Assembly: GCA_003224785.1 (NCBI GenBank)
Contig: QHZV01000066.1
Coordinates: 3,599 to 18,146, forward strand
Direction: 5' to 3'
Origin: Acidobacteriota bacterium
Lineage (GTDB): Bacteria > Acidobacteriota > Terriglobia > Terriglobales > Acidobacteriaceae
DNA: 14,548 bases
The first letter of the stretch is position 1, and each line of letters begins with the position of its first letter. Below the pieces are notes generated by a model. That model saw nothing but the letters and a program-made list of their open reading frames with translations. It made no database searches and was not told the origin of the DNA. Below, one piece after another: positions 6,459 to 12,998 of the stretch. Position numbers and translations under genes: made by a program.

Positions 6459-6779
6459 ATGTCTAGGCGGGCGAAATTCTGGGGAGCGGGTTTAGTGTGT
6501 CTGGTCGTGCTGCAGGCGGCGGCATCGCTCTTTTTTCCCCGCAGCTTCGGCATGGTGGCGCTCAGCGACATTGTGCAGTGCATTCTGCTGTCGTGCGCCG
6601 CGCTTGCGTGTGTTCCAAGTATTTTTCGTAACAGCGGCCGCGCACGGCTTTTCTGGACTCTGATGTGCCTGGGATTCACTGCCTGGCTGTCTTATCAACT
6701 CCTGTGGACCTACATCGAAGTAGTTCAAAGAGCTGATGTTCCCAGCCTATTATCCTGTTTCTTCACATCGTGCCGATGA
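6459..6779 (+). CDS. N-terminal fragment of the second membrane histidine kinase (frameshifted)
   Basis: 106 residues from ATG 6459, with AAGGA (6448-6452) 6 nt upstream, to TGA 6777-6779. It has an initial membrane helix (AGLVCLVVLQAAASLFF), a second hydrophobic stretch (LSDIVQCILLSCAALACV) and a third (TLMCLGFTAWLSYQLLW). Up to VVQRADVPSL it reads as a normal membrane sensor. The end, LLSCFFTSCR, is the wrong frame: the downstream frame reads ILFLHIVPMMAALAL over the same bases. The downstream 504-residue frame lacks its own SD. I therefore take this as the N-terminus of that kinase, separated by a frameshift near 6740-6756 (1 or 3n+1 nt missing). As it stands it would yield only a short membrane peptide. 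Confidence 0.7.
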   Translation: MSRRAKFWGAGLVCLVVLQAAASLFFPRSFGMVALSDIVQCILLSCAALACVPSIFRNSGRARLFWTLMCLGFTAWLSYQLLWTYIEVVQRADVPSLLSCFFTSCR

Positions 6780-8284
6780 TGGCCGCATTGGCGCTACAGC
6801 CGGATGTTGAGCAACATGATCGCGATCTTCGGCTCGGATCTTTGGATTTCGCTTTGCTCCTGTTGTGGTGGGTCTATGTTTACCTTTACGCCGTCATACC
6901 CTGGCAGTACGTCTATGCCAGTGAAGATGCATATCAACATAACCTTAATGCTTCTTACCTCGTCGAAAAATTGGCGCTGGTGGTGGGGCTAGCCCTGCTC
7001 TGGTTTCGCAGTTCGGGTTTATGGAGGACGATCTATGTTCATTGGTTCGGGGCGGGTCTTCTGTATTCCCTGAGTTCCTTCGTGGCGACCTGGGCGCTTA
7101 ACAGCAATACATACTTTTCCGGCAGCCTCTATGACCTGCCGCTGGTCGTTTCCATGGCATGGATCACGGTGCCATGTCTCCTCGCTCTGAAAATGCCTGT
7201 TGGACGCGCTGCGGCCACTCGGTCGCTGCCTCGCGGAGTTTGGGCGGCGCGGCTGGGAATGATTGCGGTGTTCTGGCTTCCAGGTTTTGCCTGGTTCTCA
7301 CTGTTTAATGGGCCCGGTGCGATTGCCAGACTTCTTCTGCGGATCCACGCACCGGGAACGCTGACCGCCATCTCGCAAGAGTTGTTTGGCTTTGGCGGCT
7401 CTGTACCAGCGCGGGTCCGCACATTCCGATTGATTCTGACGTTCAGCGCCATGCTCGTCATGGGATCGCTTGTATTCCTGAAGCAGCATCTGCTCGACAT
7501 TGAATTGATACGATTACTGCGCGCATCGCAGCAGTCTTTTCAAGAATTGCAGATGCTTCAGACGCAGCTCGTGCAATCGGAAAAACTCGCATCGCTCGGT
7601 CAACTGGTTGGCGGTGCAGCGCATGAGTTGAACAACCCATTGACGGCGATGCTTGGATATTCCGAACTGCTGGCGACAACCAGCCTCACGCCAGAACAGC
7701 GATCGCTGGCCGAGAAAGTTGCGCAGCAAGCGAAGCGGATTCGCATACTTGTGGCAAGCTTGCTCAGTTTTGCCAAACAGACGCCGACAGCGAAGTCTGC
7801 TCTCGACGTGAACACGGTTGCGACCACTGCTCTTAAACTCTGCCAGCCCCAAATGCGCGTTGCCAATGTTCAGTTTGTGACTAACCTGGCTGATTCGCTG
7901 CCGCGGGCACAGGGGGACGCTAATCAGCTTCTACAAGTTTTTTCCAACATCATCAATAACGCGGCTCAAGCCATGTCGGGACGCGGCGGGATTCTGACGG
8001 TAACGACGTCTGTGAACGGAAATCAAATCAACGCCGAGTTCTCTGACACTGGGCCGGGAATGATGGAGCCGGACCGGGTGTTCGATCCGTTTTATACGAC
8101 GCGTCCGATTGGACAAGGATCAGGACTGGGGCTGAGTGCATGCTACGGAATTATTCAGGAGCACGGCGGGAAAATTACGTGCCAAAACAAAAAGGAAGGC
8201 GGCGCAGTTTTCCTTGTGGAACTACCTGCAATGGAAAACGGGAAAGTTGCCGAACCACAAGCGCAAGCACAGGCGGCTAACTAG
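6770..8284 (+). CDS. Sensor histidine kinase (HisKA/HATPase, NtrB-like core), N-terminus split off by frameshift
   Basis: 504 residues if read from GTG 6770, which has no SD and is an internal Val (HIVPMMAALAL). True initiation is probably ATG 6459 in another frame. In order: several more hydrophobic segments (FALLLLWWVYVYLYAVI, LALVVGLALLWF, LYSLSSFVATWAL and others, to about residue 235), a coiled linker (SFQELQMLQTQLVQSEKLASLG), the HisKA H-box GGAAHELNNPLTAMLGYS with phospho-acceptor His285, N-box VFSNIINNAAQAM, G1 DTGPGM, F-box VFDPFYTTRP and G2 GQGSGLGLSACYGIIQEHGG, then a Gln/Ala-rich tail. The kinase core is complete. Its ATPase type is typical of NtrB-class kinases, which usually pair with NtrC-type regulators; none is adjacent, so the partner is unknown. 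It is divergent from the other kinase. Confidence 0.85.
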   Translation: MPMMAALALQPDVEQHDRDLRLGSLDFALLLLWWVYVYLYAVIPWQYVYASEDAYQHNLNASYLVEKLALVVGLALLWFRSSGLWRTIYVHWFGAGLLYSLSSFVATWALNSNTYFSGSLYDLPLVVSMAWITVPCLLALKMPVGRAAATRSLPRGVWAARLGMIAVFWLPGFAWFSLFNGPGAIARLLLRIHAPGTLTAISQELFGFGGSVPARVRTFRLILTFSAMLVMGSLVFLKQHLLDIELIRLLRASQQSFQELQMLQTQLVQSEKLASLGQLVGGAAHELNNPLTAMLGYSELLATTSLTPEQRSLAEKVAQQAKRIRILVASLLSFAKQTPTAKSALDVNTVATTALKLCQPQMRVANVQFVTNLADSLPRAQGDANQLLQVFSNIINNAAQAMSGRGGILTVTTSVNGNQINAEFSDTGPGMMEPDRVFDPFYTTRPIGQGSGLGLSACYGIIQEHGGKITCQNKKEGGAVFLVELPAMENGKVAEPQAQAQAAN

Positions 8285-9437
8285 CAACTTCGACGGTGCG
8301 TTTGAGCTGTCCACATGCGGCGTAGATGTCACGACCTCGCGGCCGACGAATATAGGCAGGCACACCAGCGTTGGTCAGGGTTTTCTGAAACTCAAGCACA
8401 CGCAATTCTTCTGGTGTTTTGAACTCGATTCCGGGGCCGGGATTCAGTGCAATCAGATTGACCTTGGCCTTCAGCCCATGGATGAGTTCGGCTAACTCGC
8501 GCCCATGCGACTCGGAATCGTTGATTTCCCTCAGCAGCACATATTCGAAGGTCAGGCGCTCGCGATTTCGTAATGGGAATTCGCGGGCGGCGGCTATCAG
8601 CTTCTCTAAATCCCACTTTTTGTTTAGCGGCATGATTTGCGTGCGGAGGTCGTCATTGGGCGCGTTCAGCGAAATTGCCAGCTTCGGACGCACCGGCTCT
8701 GCTGCAAGATCGTAAATTCTCGGCACAATGCCAGCGGTTGAAACGGTCATACGAGACTCAGTAATTCCGACCCCCGCAACCAGGAGCCGCACGGCTTTGA
8801 TGAAGTTCTCAAAATTCAGGAACGGTTCGCCCATCCCCATGAACACCAAATTGACGCGATCATTCGGCGGACTGACGTTCTGGTCGCGCAACACGGCGAT
8901 GACTTGTCCGACAATCTCACCGGCGGTCAGGTTCCGCTTCACGCCGAGGAGAGCGGTTAGACAGAATTGGCAATTGACCGCGCAGCCGACCTGGCTGGAA
9001 ACGCAAATCGTGGTTCGCCTCCAGCCCCGGGGGGGTCTTTCGAATCCCTCGCGGGCAAGTTCCTCACCCGCTTCGCTGCCGTCCCCAGTTTCGCCTTCGT
9101 CACCTTCCGGCATCCAGACGGTTTCAACGGTTTCGGAATCTGAAAGTTCGATTAAATACCGCACCGTTCCATCTGAAGACAAAAACCGCTTTTGAATTGA
9201 CGGCATTCCCACCGAAACGCCTGCGGCTCCGAGAGCCGCCCGAAACTCTTTGGATAGGCTGGTGGCTTGGTCCAACGAAGGCACTCGCTCTGAATAGAGA
9301 GCATGGAAAATCTGCTGCGCGCGGTAAGCGGGTTCGCCTGCAGCCACGACCATGGCCGCAAGTTCCTGTAAATCAAGGCCCAAAAGATTTTTTGGCATTT
9401 GCTGGTTCATCGCATCCAAAGCTCGGGAAGCACCCAC
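8277..9437 (-). CDS. rlmN: Dual-specificity 23S rRNA (A2503)/tRNA (A37) C2-methyltransferase RlmN, radical SAM
   Basis: 386 residues from GTG 9437 to TAG 8277-8279; ATG 9410 is an alternative start and neither has a strong SD. Seen: the radical SAM cluster motif CAVNCQFC (C152, C156, C159), preceded by ICVSSQVG whose Cys145 corresponds to E. coli Cys118, SAM-binding GMGEP, SLNAPND, and DIYAACGQL near the C-terminus with Cys375 matching the methyl-carrying catalytic Cys355 of E. coli. It methylates C2 of A2503 in the peptidyl-transferase centre, and in E. coli also A37 of some tRNAs. An acidic, Gly-rich insertion (about residues 111-141, starting EGDEGETGDG) separates ETVWMP from RTTICVSS; enterobacterial RlmN is much shorter here. 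The stop overlaps the convergent kinase gene by 8 bp. Confidence 0.96.
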   Translation of the reverse strand: MGASRALDAMNQQMPKNLLGLDLQELAAMVVAAGEPAYRAQQIFHALYSERVPSLDQATSLSKEFRAALGAAGVSVGMPSIQKRFLSSDGTVRYLIELSDSETVETVWMPEGDEGETGDGSEAGEELAREGFERPPRGWRRTTICVSSQVGCAVNCQFCLTALLGVKRNLTAGEIVGQVIAVLRDQNVSPPNDRVNLVFMGMGEPFLNFENFIKAVRLLVAGVGITESRMTVSTAGIVPRIYDLAAEPVRPKLAISLNAPNDDLRTQIMPLNKKWDLEKLIAAAREFPLRNRERLTFEYVLLREINDSESHGRELAELIHGLKAKVNLIALNPGPGIEFKTPEELRVLEFQKTLTNAGVPAYIRRPRGRDIYAACGQLKRTVEVAS

Positions 9438-9456
9438 TTGGCACGCGGACCCTGCT

Positions 9457-9462
9457 ATTTTA
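9457..9462 (-). promoter_or_regulatory. Candidate -10 element of rlmN
   Basis: Minus-strand GCTAAAATAG contains TAAAAT 20 nt before GTG 9437, giving a predicted leader of about 13 nt. It resembles the elements at 2047-2052 and 6437-6442. No convincing -35 is present. Confidence 0.35.
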
Positions 9463-9564
9463 GCCGAGACTGGCCTTGCAGGACGCGCCCGGTCGGCATA
9501 AGAGCTTTAGGTACAGCTACTTACGCCAGGTTGGGCGTGGCATTCGCAAGTATGTGAAAATAAG

Positions 9565-10842
9565 ATGATGGATGAGGCTCGCAGTATTCGGCGCGAGGTG
9601 ATGCCCAACGGGCTGACCTTGATTACTGAAGAGATGAAGCACATTCGCTCCATCTGTATTGGGATATGGGTGAAGACCGGGTCGCGCGATGAGGATCGGG
9701 AATGGAATGGGATATCGCACTTCGTCGAGCACATGGTTTTCAAGGGAACGCAGCACCGTTCCGCGGAGGAGATTGCCCGGCAGGTGGATTCTATCGGCGG
9801 CAACATTGACGCATTCACCGCCAAAGAATGCGTTAGTTTCAGCATGAAGGTTTTGGATGAGCACCTCCCGATCGCCCTGGATGTGCTGAGCGATTTGGTG
9901 CTAAATCCGGTGTTTGACGGCCAGGACATCACCCGTGAACGGGGAGTGATTCTCGAAGAAATTAAGATGGACGAGGACAATCCCGACTACCTGGTGCATG
10001 AAATCTTCACCCAAAATTTCTGGAAGGACCACCCGCTGGGCCGACCGATCCTGGGCACGCGCGACACCGTGAAGCGCTTCGAGCGGACTCCGGTTTTTGA
10101 TTTTTATAGTCAGAGATTCATCCCGGGAAACGTCATCATCACCGCTGCGGGAAATTTGAACCACCAGCGATTTGTGGAATTAGTTACCAAACATTTCGAG
10201 AAGATGAAGCCGGCGAGCAACGGTTTCCATAGCGCCCCTCCGAAGATTGTTCCGAAGATCATCCTCAAGAATAAGAAGTCTTTGGAACAGGTACAGATTT
10301 GCGTTGGCGTGCCGTCTTACCCGATTACCCACGAAAAACGGCATTCTTCTTACATTCTGAACACGCTGCTTGGCGGCGGAATGAGCTCGCGGCTTTTTCA
10401 GAATATTCGCGAGCGGCAGGGGCTGGCCTACGCGATTTATAGCGACTTGAATCCTTATCGCGACACTGGTTGTCTTTCCATTTACGCCGGAACATCGCGT
10501 GAATCGGCGGTAAAGGTTGTGGAGAGCGTAGTTTCGGAATTCCAGAAGCTGAAAGCTGAGCTGGTGTCTCCGGAAGAGTTGCAGCGCGCGAAAGACCAGT
10601 TGAAGGGCAGTTTGATGCTGTCTCTGGAATCCTCGAGTGCGCGAATGTCAAACCTCGCACGCCAGGAAATGTACTTTGACCGTTTCTACGGCTTGGATGA
10701 GTTGATCCAAAAAATCGAAGCCGTGACAGCCGCAGAACTGCAGGAGCTGGCCAATTTCTTCTTTCAGACCGAGAACATCGCGGTTACCATCCTGGGTAAT
10801 CTCAACGGGCTGAGGCTTACGCGGGAACAGTTGGCGTGCTAG
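9565..10842 (+). CDS. M16-family zinc metallopeptidase (processing-protease type)
   Basis: 425 residues from ATG 9565 (ATG 9568 follows directly; upstream GTGAAAATAAG gives only a poor SD) to TAG 10840-10842. The inverted zinc motif H52-F-V-E55-H56 lies in GISHFVEHMVFKGT, and the third zinc ligand is E132 in VILEEIKM, 76 residues later, as expected. The second half has the inactive M16_C domain with QVQICVGVPSY and the conserved LLGGGMSSRLFQNIRERQGLAYAIYS. The length is typical of single-unit M16B peptidases (YmxG/PqqL-like, related to mitochondrial processing peptidase beta). There is no signal peptide, so it is probably cytosolic. These enzymes degrade or trim short peptides inside a clamshell dimer; the substrate is unknown. 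It stands alone between rlmN (divergent) and a long structured gap. Confidence 0.95.
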   Translation: MMDEARSIRREVMPNGLTLITEEMKHIRSICIGIWVKTGSRDEDREWNGISHFVEHMVFKGTQHRSAEEIARQVDSIGGNIDAFTAKECVSFSMKVLDEHLPIALDVLSDLVLNPVFDGQDITRERGVILEEIKMDEDNPDYLVHEIFTQNFWKDHPLGRPILGTRDTVKRFERTPVFDFYSQRFIPGNVIITAAGNLNHQRFVELVTKHFEKMKPASNGFHSAPPKIVPKIILKNKKSLEQVQICVGVPSYPITHEKRHSSYILNTLLGGGMSSRLFQNIRERQGLAYAIYSDLNPYRDTGCLSIYAGTSRESAVKVVESVVSEFQKLKAELVSPEELQRAKDQLKGSLMLSLESSSARMSNLARQEMYFDRFYGLDELIQKIEAVTAAELQELANFFFQTENIAVTILGNLNGLRLTREQLAC

Positions 10843-10845
10843 CAA

Positions 10846-10864
10846 GCATTCAGCACTCAGCCAA
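10846..10864. repeat. Short intergenic TCAGC repeat
   Basis: GCATTCAGCACTCAGCCAA directly after the M16 stop codon. It resembles the TCAGC-rich tract at 1206-1236, with TCAGCCAA in common. Confidence 0.35.
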
Positions 10865-10934
10865 TGTGGAACTTGGAGCGTCCGACCGAGTGCCTAATCC
10901 TTCTCGGAGTACAAAAACACCACACAAAATAAAA

Positions 10935-10971
10935 CGGGCGTCTCGACTCAGTTAGAGTCGCGAGACGCCCG
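10935..10971 (-). terminator. Strong intrinsic-terminator-shaped hairpin, minus orientation
   Basis: An 11-bp stem, CGGGCGTCTCG (10935-10945) with CGAGACGCCCG (10961-10971), continues through ACTC/GAGT with a 2-nt bulge to an AGTTA loop. On the minus strand it is followed at once by TTTTATTTTG, a good U-tract. On the plus strand it is preceded by A-rich sequence and followed by GC-rich sequence, so it should not terminate the M16 transcript efficiently. No minus-strand gene lies upstream of it. Confidence 0.65.
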
Positions 10972-11106
10972 GGCAGCCCTCCCCCAGAACTGCTCAATGA
11001 AAAGGTACTTTCCTCGGAAGAAATTGGGAATAGCACTAACGTGCTAAACAAGCCGCCCAAACGTGCCTACGTCTGTGGAAAACCTTGCCCGGCTTGGCTT
11101 CCGGCG

Positions 11107-11127
11107 ACTTCACACTCAATGTGAAGT
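11107..11127. promoter_or_regulatory. Perfect 8-bp inverted repeat overlapping the motA -35 region
   Basis: ACTTCACA (11107-11114) and TGTGAAGT (11120-11127) flank a 5-nt spacer CTCAA. The right arm covers the -35-like TGAAGT of the sigma-28 promoter, the usual place for an operator. A protein-binding site is inferred; a chance palindrome is less likely at this length. Confidence 0.45.
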
Positions 11128-11149
11128 GGACCCCACCTACTGCCGATAA
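11122..11149 (+). promoter_or_regulatory. Sigma-28 (FliA) type promoter of motAB
   Basis: GCCGATAA at 11142-11149 is an exact match to the -10 consensus of enterobacterial sigma-28 (TAAAGTTT, 11 nt, GCCGATAA). The -35-like TGAAGTGG (11122-11129) matches five of the six bases TAAAGT and is spaced 12 nt away, one more than ideal. Transcription would start near 11156, about 37 nt before ATG 11193. Its position directly before motA makes a chance match unlikely. Confidence 0.65.
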
Positions 11150-11151
11150 TG

Positions 11152-11174
11152 CAGGAGATAGGCTCCTTCTCCTG
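11152..11174 (+). promoter_or_regulatory. Hairpin in the short motA leader
   Basis: CAGGAGA (11152-11158) pairs with TCTCCTG (11168-11174); alternatively AGGAG (11153-11157) pairs with CTCCT (11163-11167). It is followed by TCCCATTGGGA (11175-11185), whose right half is the only SD-like sequence (GGGA) before ATG 11193. The leader could therefore limit ribosome access; this is inference. Confidence 0.35.
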
Positions 11175-11192
11175 TCCCATTGGGAAATCATA

Positions 11193-12098
11193 ATGTTCGC
11201 AATTATTGGCATCGTGGTCGTCTTTGGGGCAGTGGTTGGCGGATACCTGATGGAGCACGGCAACCTGAAGGTGCTGCTGCAACCGGCGGAGTTGTTGATT
11301 ATTGGTGGCGCTGGTGCAGGGACGGTGTTGATCGCCAATCCGATGCACATTCTGAAACAGATTGCTTCGGGCGTCGGCGTGGTCTTCAAAGGATCGAAGT
11401 TCACCAAGCAGCGCTATATGGAGTCGCTCAAATTGGCCTATGAGTTACTGAATAAAGCCCGGCGGCAGGGACTGATGTCGCTGGAGACTGACGTGGAGAC
11501 ACCAGACCAGAGCCCAATATTTTCCAAAGATCCCGAGTTCTTGAAGGACCATCACGTACGCTACTTTTTTTGCGACAGCATGCGCATGGCAATCAGCGGG
11601 ATGGACGCTTTTGAACTCGATCAGTTGATGGACCTTGATCTTGAAGTGCTACATCACGAAGCTACGCAACCGGTTTCATCTCTTTCCACAATGGCGGATT
11701 CCCTTCCCGGGTTAGGAATTGTGGCCGCGGTGCTCGGCGTCGTCATCACCATGGGCGCGCTCGGGGGTCCGCCGGAAGAGATCGGTCACAAGGTTGCGGC
11801 CGCACTGGTTGGAACTTTTCTCGGCATTCTTCTTTGTTATGGGCTGGTCGGTCCAATCGCGGCAAATATGGGAAAGGCCGCCGACGAGGAGCGCGCCTAC
11901 CTCAACGTTTTGAAAGTGCTGATCATTTCATTCCTCAAGGGGACCGCTCCGATCATGGCGGTAGAAGCGGCTCGGCGGGCGATTCCCGGACATGTTCGGC
12001 CAACGTTCACTGAACTGGAGCAGGCTTGCCGTGGAGGTGGTTCCGCGGCCGCAACTCCAGAGGCGCCCGCTACCGAGGCAGCTGCGAGCGGAGGATAA
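11193..12098 (+). CDS. motA: Flagellar motor stator protein MotA
   Basis: 301 residues from ATG 11193 (weak GGGA SD) to TAA 12096-12098; the E. coli protein has 295. The upstream in-frame ATG 11085 would add 36 unrelated residues across the sigma-28 promoter and is rejected. Four membrane helices: about 1-20 (FAIIGIVVVFGAVVGGYLM), 31-50 (PAELLIIGGAGAGTVLIA), 171-190 (LPGLGIVAAVLGVVITMGAL) and 200-222. The long cytosolic loop holds R90 and E98 at the same numbers as the E. coli residues that contact FliG, and the channel prolines correspond to P172 and P221 (E. coli P173, P222). With MotB it forms the ion-conducting stator that drives flagellar rotation. The C-terminus has an Ala/Pro/Thr-rich tail (GGGSAAATPEAPATEAAASGG is the kind of low-complexity end seen). 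Likely under sigma-28 control. Confidence 0.95.
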   Translation: MFAIIGIVVVFGAVVGGYLMEHGNLKVLLQPAELLIIGGAGAGTVLIANPMHILKQIASGVGVVFKGSKFTKQRYMESLKLAYELLNKARRQGLMSLETDVETPDQSPIFSKDPEFLKDHHVRYFFCDSMRMAISGMDAFELDQLMDLDLEVLHHEATQPVSSLSTMADSLPGLGIVAAVLGVVITMGALGGPPEEIGHKVAAALVGTFLGILLCYGLVGPIAANMGKAADEERAYLNVLKVLIISFLKGTAPIMAVEAARRAIPGHVRPTFTELEQACRGGGSAAATPEAPATEAAASGG

Positions 12099-12102
12099 GC
12101 TG

Positions 12103-12882
12103 TTGGACGAAACTCGGCCAATCATTGTCATTAAGAAGAAGTCTGGGCATGCCGCCCACCACGGTGGCGCCTGGAAAGTTGCTTATGCCGATTTCGTGAC
12201 CGCGATGATGGCATTGTTCATCGTGCTTTGGTTGCTCAACACCAGCAAACCTGTGCGCGAAGCCATTGCAGGATATTTCAGAGACCCTGCAGGCACCGCG
12301 GGCAAGCTCGGCACCAGCACTGCCGGACCGGGAGCGCAGGTCGTAGTCGCGAAAGACGACATGTCGAAGCTCAAGGAGGAACTCGAGAAGGCGATCAGCC
12401 ACATGCCCAACTTCGACAAACTCAAAGATCAGATTGAAATCACAGTTACGCCGGAAGGATTGCGGATCGAGCTTCTGGAATCGGCAACCGGCACTTTTTT
12501 CGATCTCGGTAGCTCCACTCCAAATCAAAATGGTAAAGAATTGCTGGATCTGCTCGCGGGCGAACTCGGCAAATTGCCGAACAAAATTTCTATAGAGGGC
12601 CATACCGATTCGAAGCCGTATAGCGGGAAGAGGAATTATGGGAATTGGGAGCTCTCGACGGACCGCGCCAATGCCGCGCGACGACTGATGCAGCAGCAGG
12701 GTTTGGGACAGACGCAGGTTGCGCAAGTCCGGGGGTTTGCCGATCAGCTTCTGCGCAAAGCGGAGAATCCGTTTGATCCATCGAACCGGCGGATTTCATT
12801 GATTGTCCAGTACACCGACCGAGGCGATGCAGCGGAAGGAAGAACGGCGGAAGCGGTAGACAAGGTAGCCGGGAAGCAATAG
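12103..12882 (+). CDS. motB: Flagellar motor stator protein MotB
   Basis: 259 residues from TTG 12103, which has GGAGG (12090-12094) 8 nt upstream, to TAG 12880-12882. The frame is open back to ATG 11992 inside motA, but that extension is not MotB-like. It starts 4 nt after the motA stop, so the two are cotranscribed and probably translationally coupled. Seen: a basic N-terminus (IVIKKKSGHAAHHGG), the single transmembrane helix with the essential proton-carrying Asp (WKVAYADFVTAMMALFIVLW, D30), the plug/linker, and a C-terminal OmpA-type peptidoglycan-binding domain (about 120-245) with ISIEGHTDSKPY and NWELSTDRANAARR. The YADF context suggests a proton-driven rather than sodium-driven (PomB) stator. 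It anchors the stator to the cell wall in the periplasm. Confidence 0.95.
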   Translation: MDETRPIIVIKKKSGHAAHHGGAWKVAYADFVTAMMALFIVLWLLNTSKPVREAIAGYFRDPAGTAGKLGTSTAGPGAQVVVAKDDMSKLKEELEKAISHMPNFDKLKDQIEITVTPEGLRIELLESATGTFFDLGSSTPNQNGKELLDLLAGELGKLPNKISIEGHTDSKPYSGKRNYGNWELSTDRANAARRLMQQQGLGQTQVAQVRGFADQLLRKAENPFDPSNRRISLIVQYTDRGDAAEGRTAEAVDKVAGKQ

Positions 12883-12998
12883 CTGGGTCATGGATTTCAA
12901 AGTGCCAATTCACCCAACTTGGTTGTCGTCCGGGGTACGGTTCTGGAAAAGCTTAAATACCTCAAAGCTGAGCTACTTAGATAGCTGCCTAACCTGAC

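Larger units (their letters stand above)
10843..11192. other. 350-bp gene-free, hairpin-rich gap between the M16 peptidase and motA
   Basis: No convincing ORF on either strand; the short frames here lack SDs and recognisable content. It holds, left to right: a TCAGC-type short repeat (10846-10864), a strong hairpin with a minus-strand T-tract (10935-10971), a perfect hairpin TAGCAC/GTGCTA (11031-11046, 4-nt loop), an 8-bp inverted repeat (11107-11127), a sigma-28 -10 octamer (11142-11149) and a 7-bp hairpin (11152-11174). Read-through of the motA frame upstream to ATG 11085 would give a 36-residue extension unlike MotA and is rejected. Confidence 0.6.

Noticed and set aside
6740..6770. Programmed -1 frameshifting in the second kinase gene
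   Set aside because: There is no X XXY YYZ slippery heptamer in the overlap and no obvious downstream pseudoknot; a small deletion fits better.
11085..11192. N-terminal 36-residue extension of MotA
   Set aside because: It would cover the sigma-28 promoter and two hairpins and would precede a membrane helix that normally starts at the MotA N-terminus.
10843..11192. c-di-GMP (GEMM) riboswitch before motAB
   Set aside because: I looked for the conserved GEMM core and tetraloop/receptor arrangement and found nothing similar; the predicted sigma-28 start would also leave a leader too short to hold it.
11036..11407. 123-residue minus-strand ORF across the motA start
   Set aside because: Antisense shadow of motA with no SD, domain or family resemblance, though a non-coding antisense RNA here is not excluded.
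11992..12102. Longer MotB starting inside motA
   Set aside because: It is a frame shadow of motA; TTG 12103 has a well-placed GGAGG and gives the normal MotB length.
12971..12986. Palindrome AGCTA/TAGCT in the motB-GH3 gap as a terminator
   Set aside because: AT-rich 5-bp stem with no T-tract on either strand; too weak to call.
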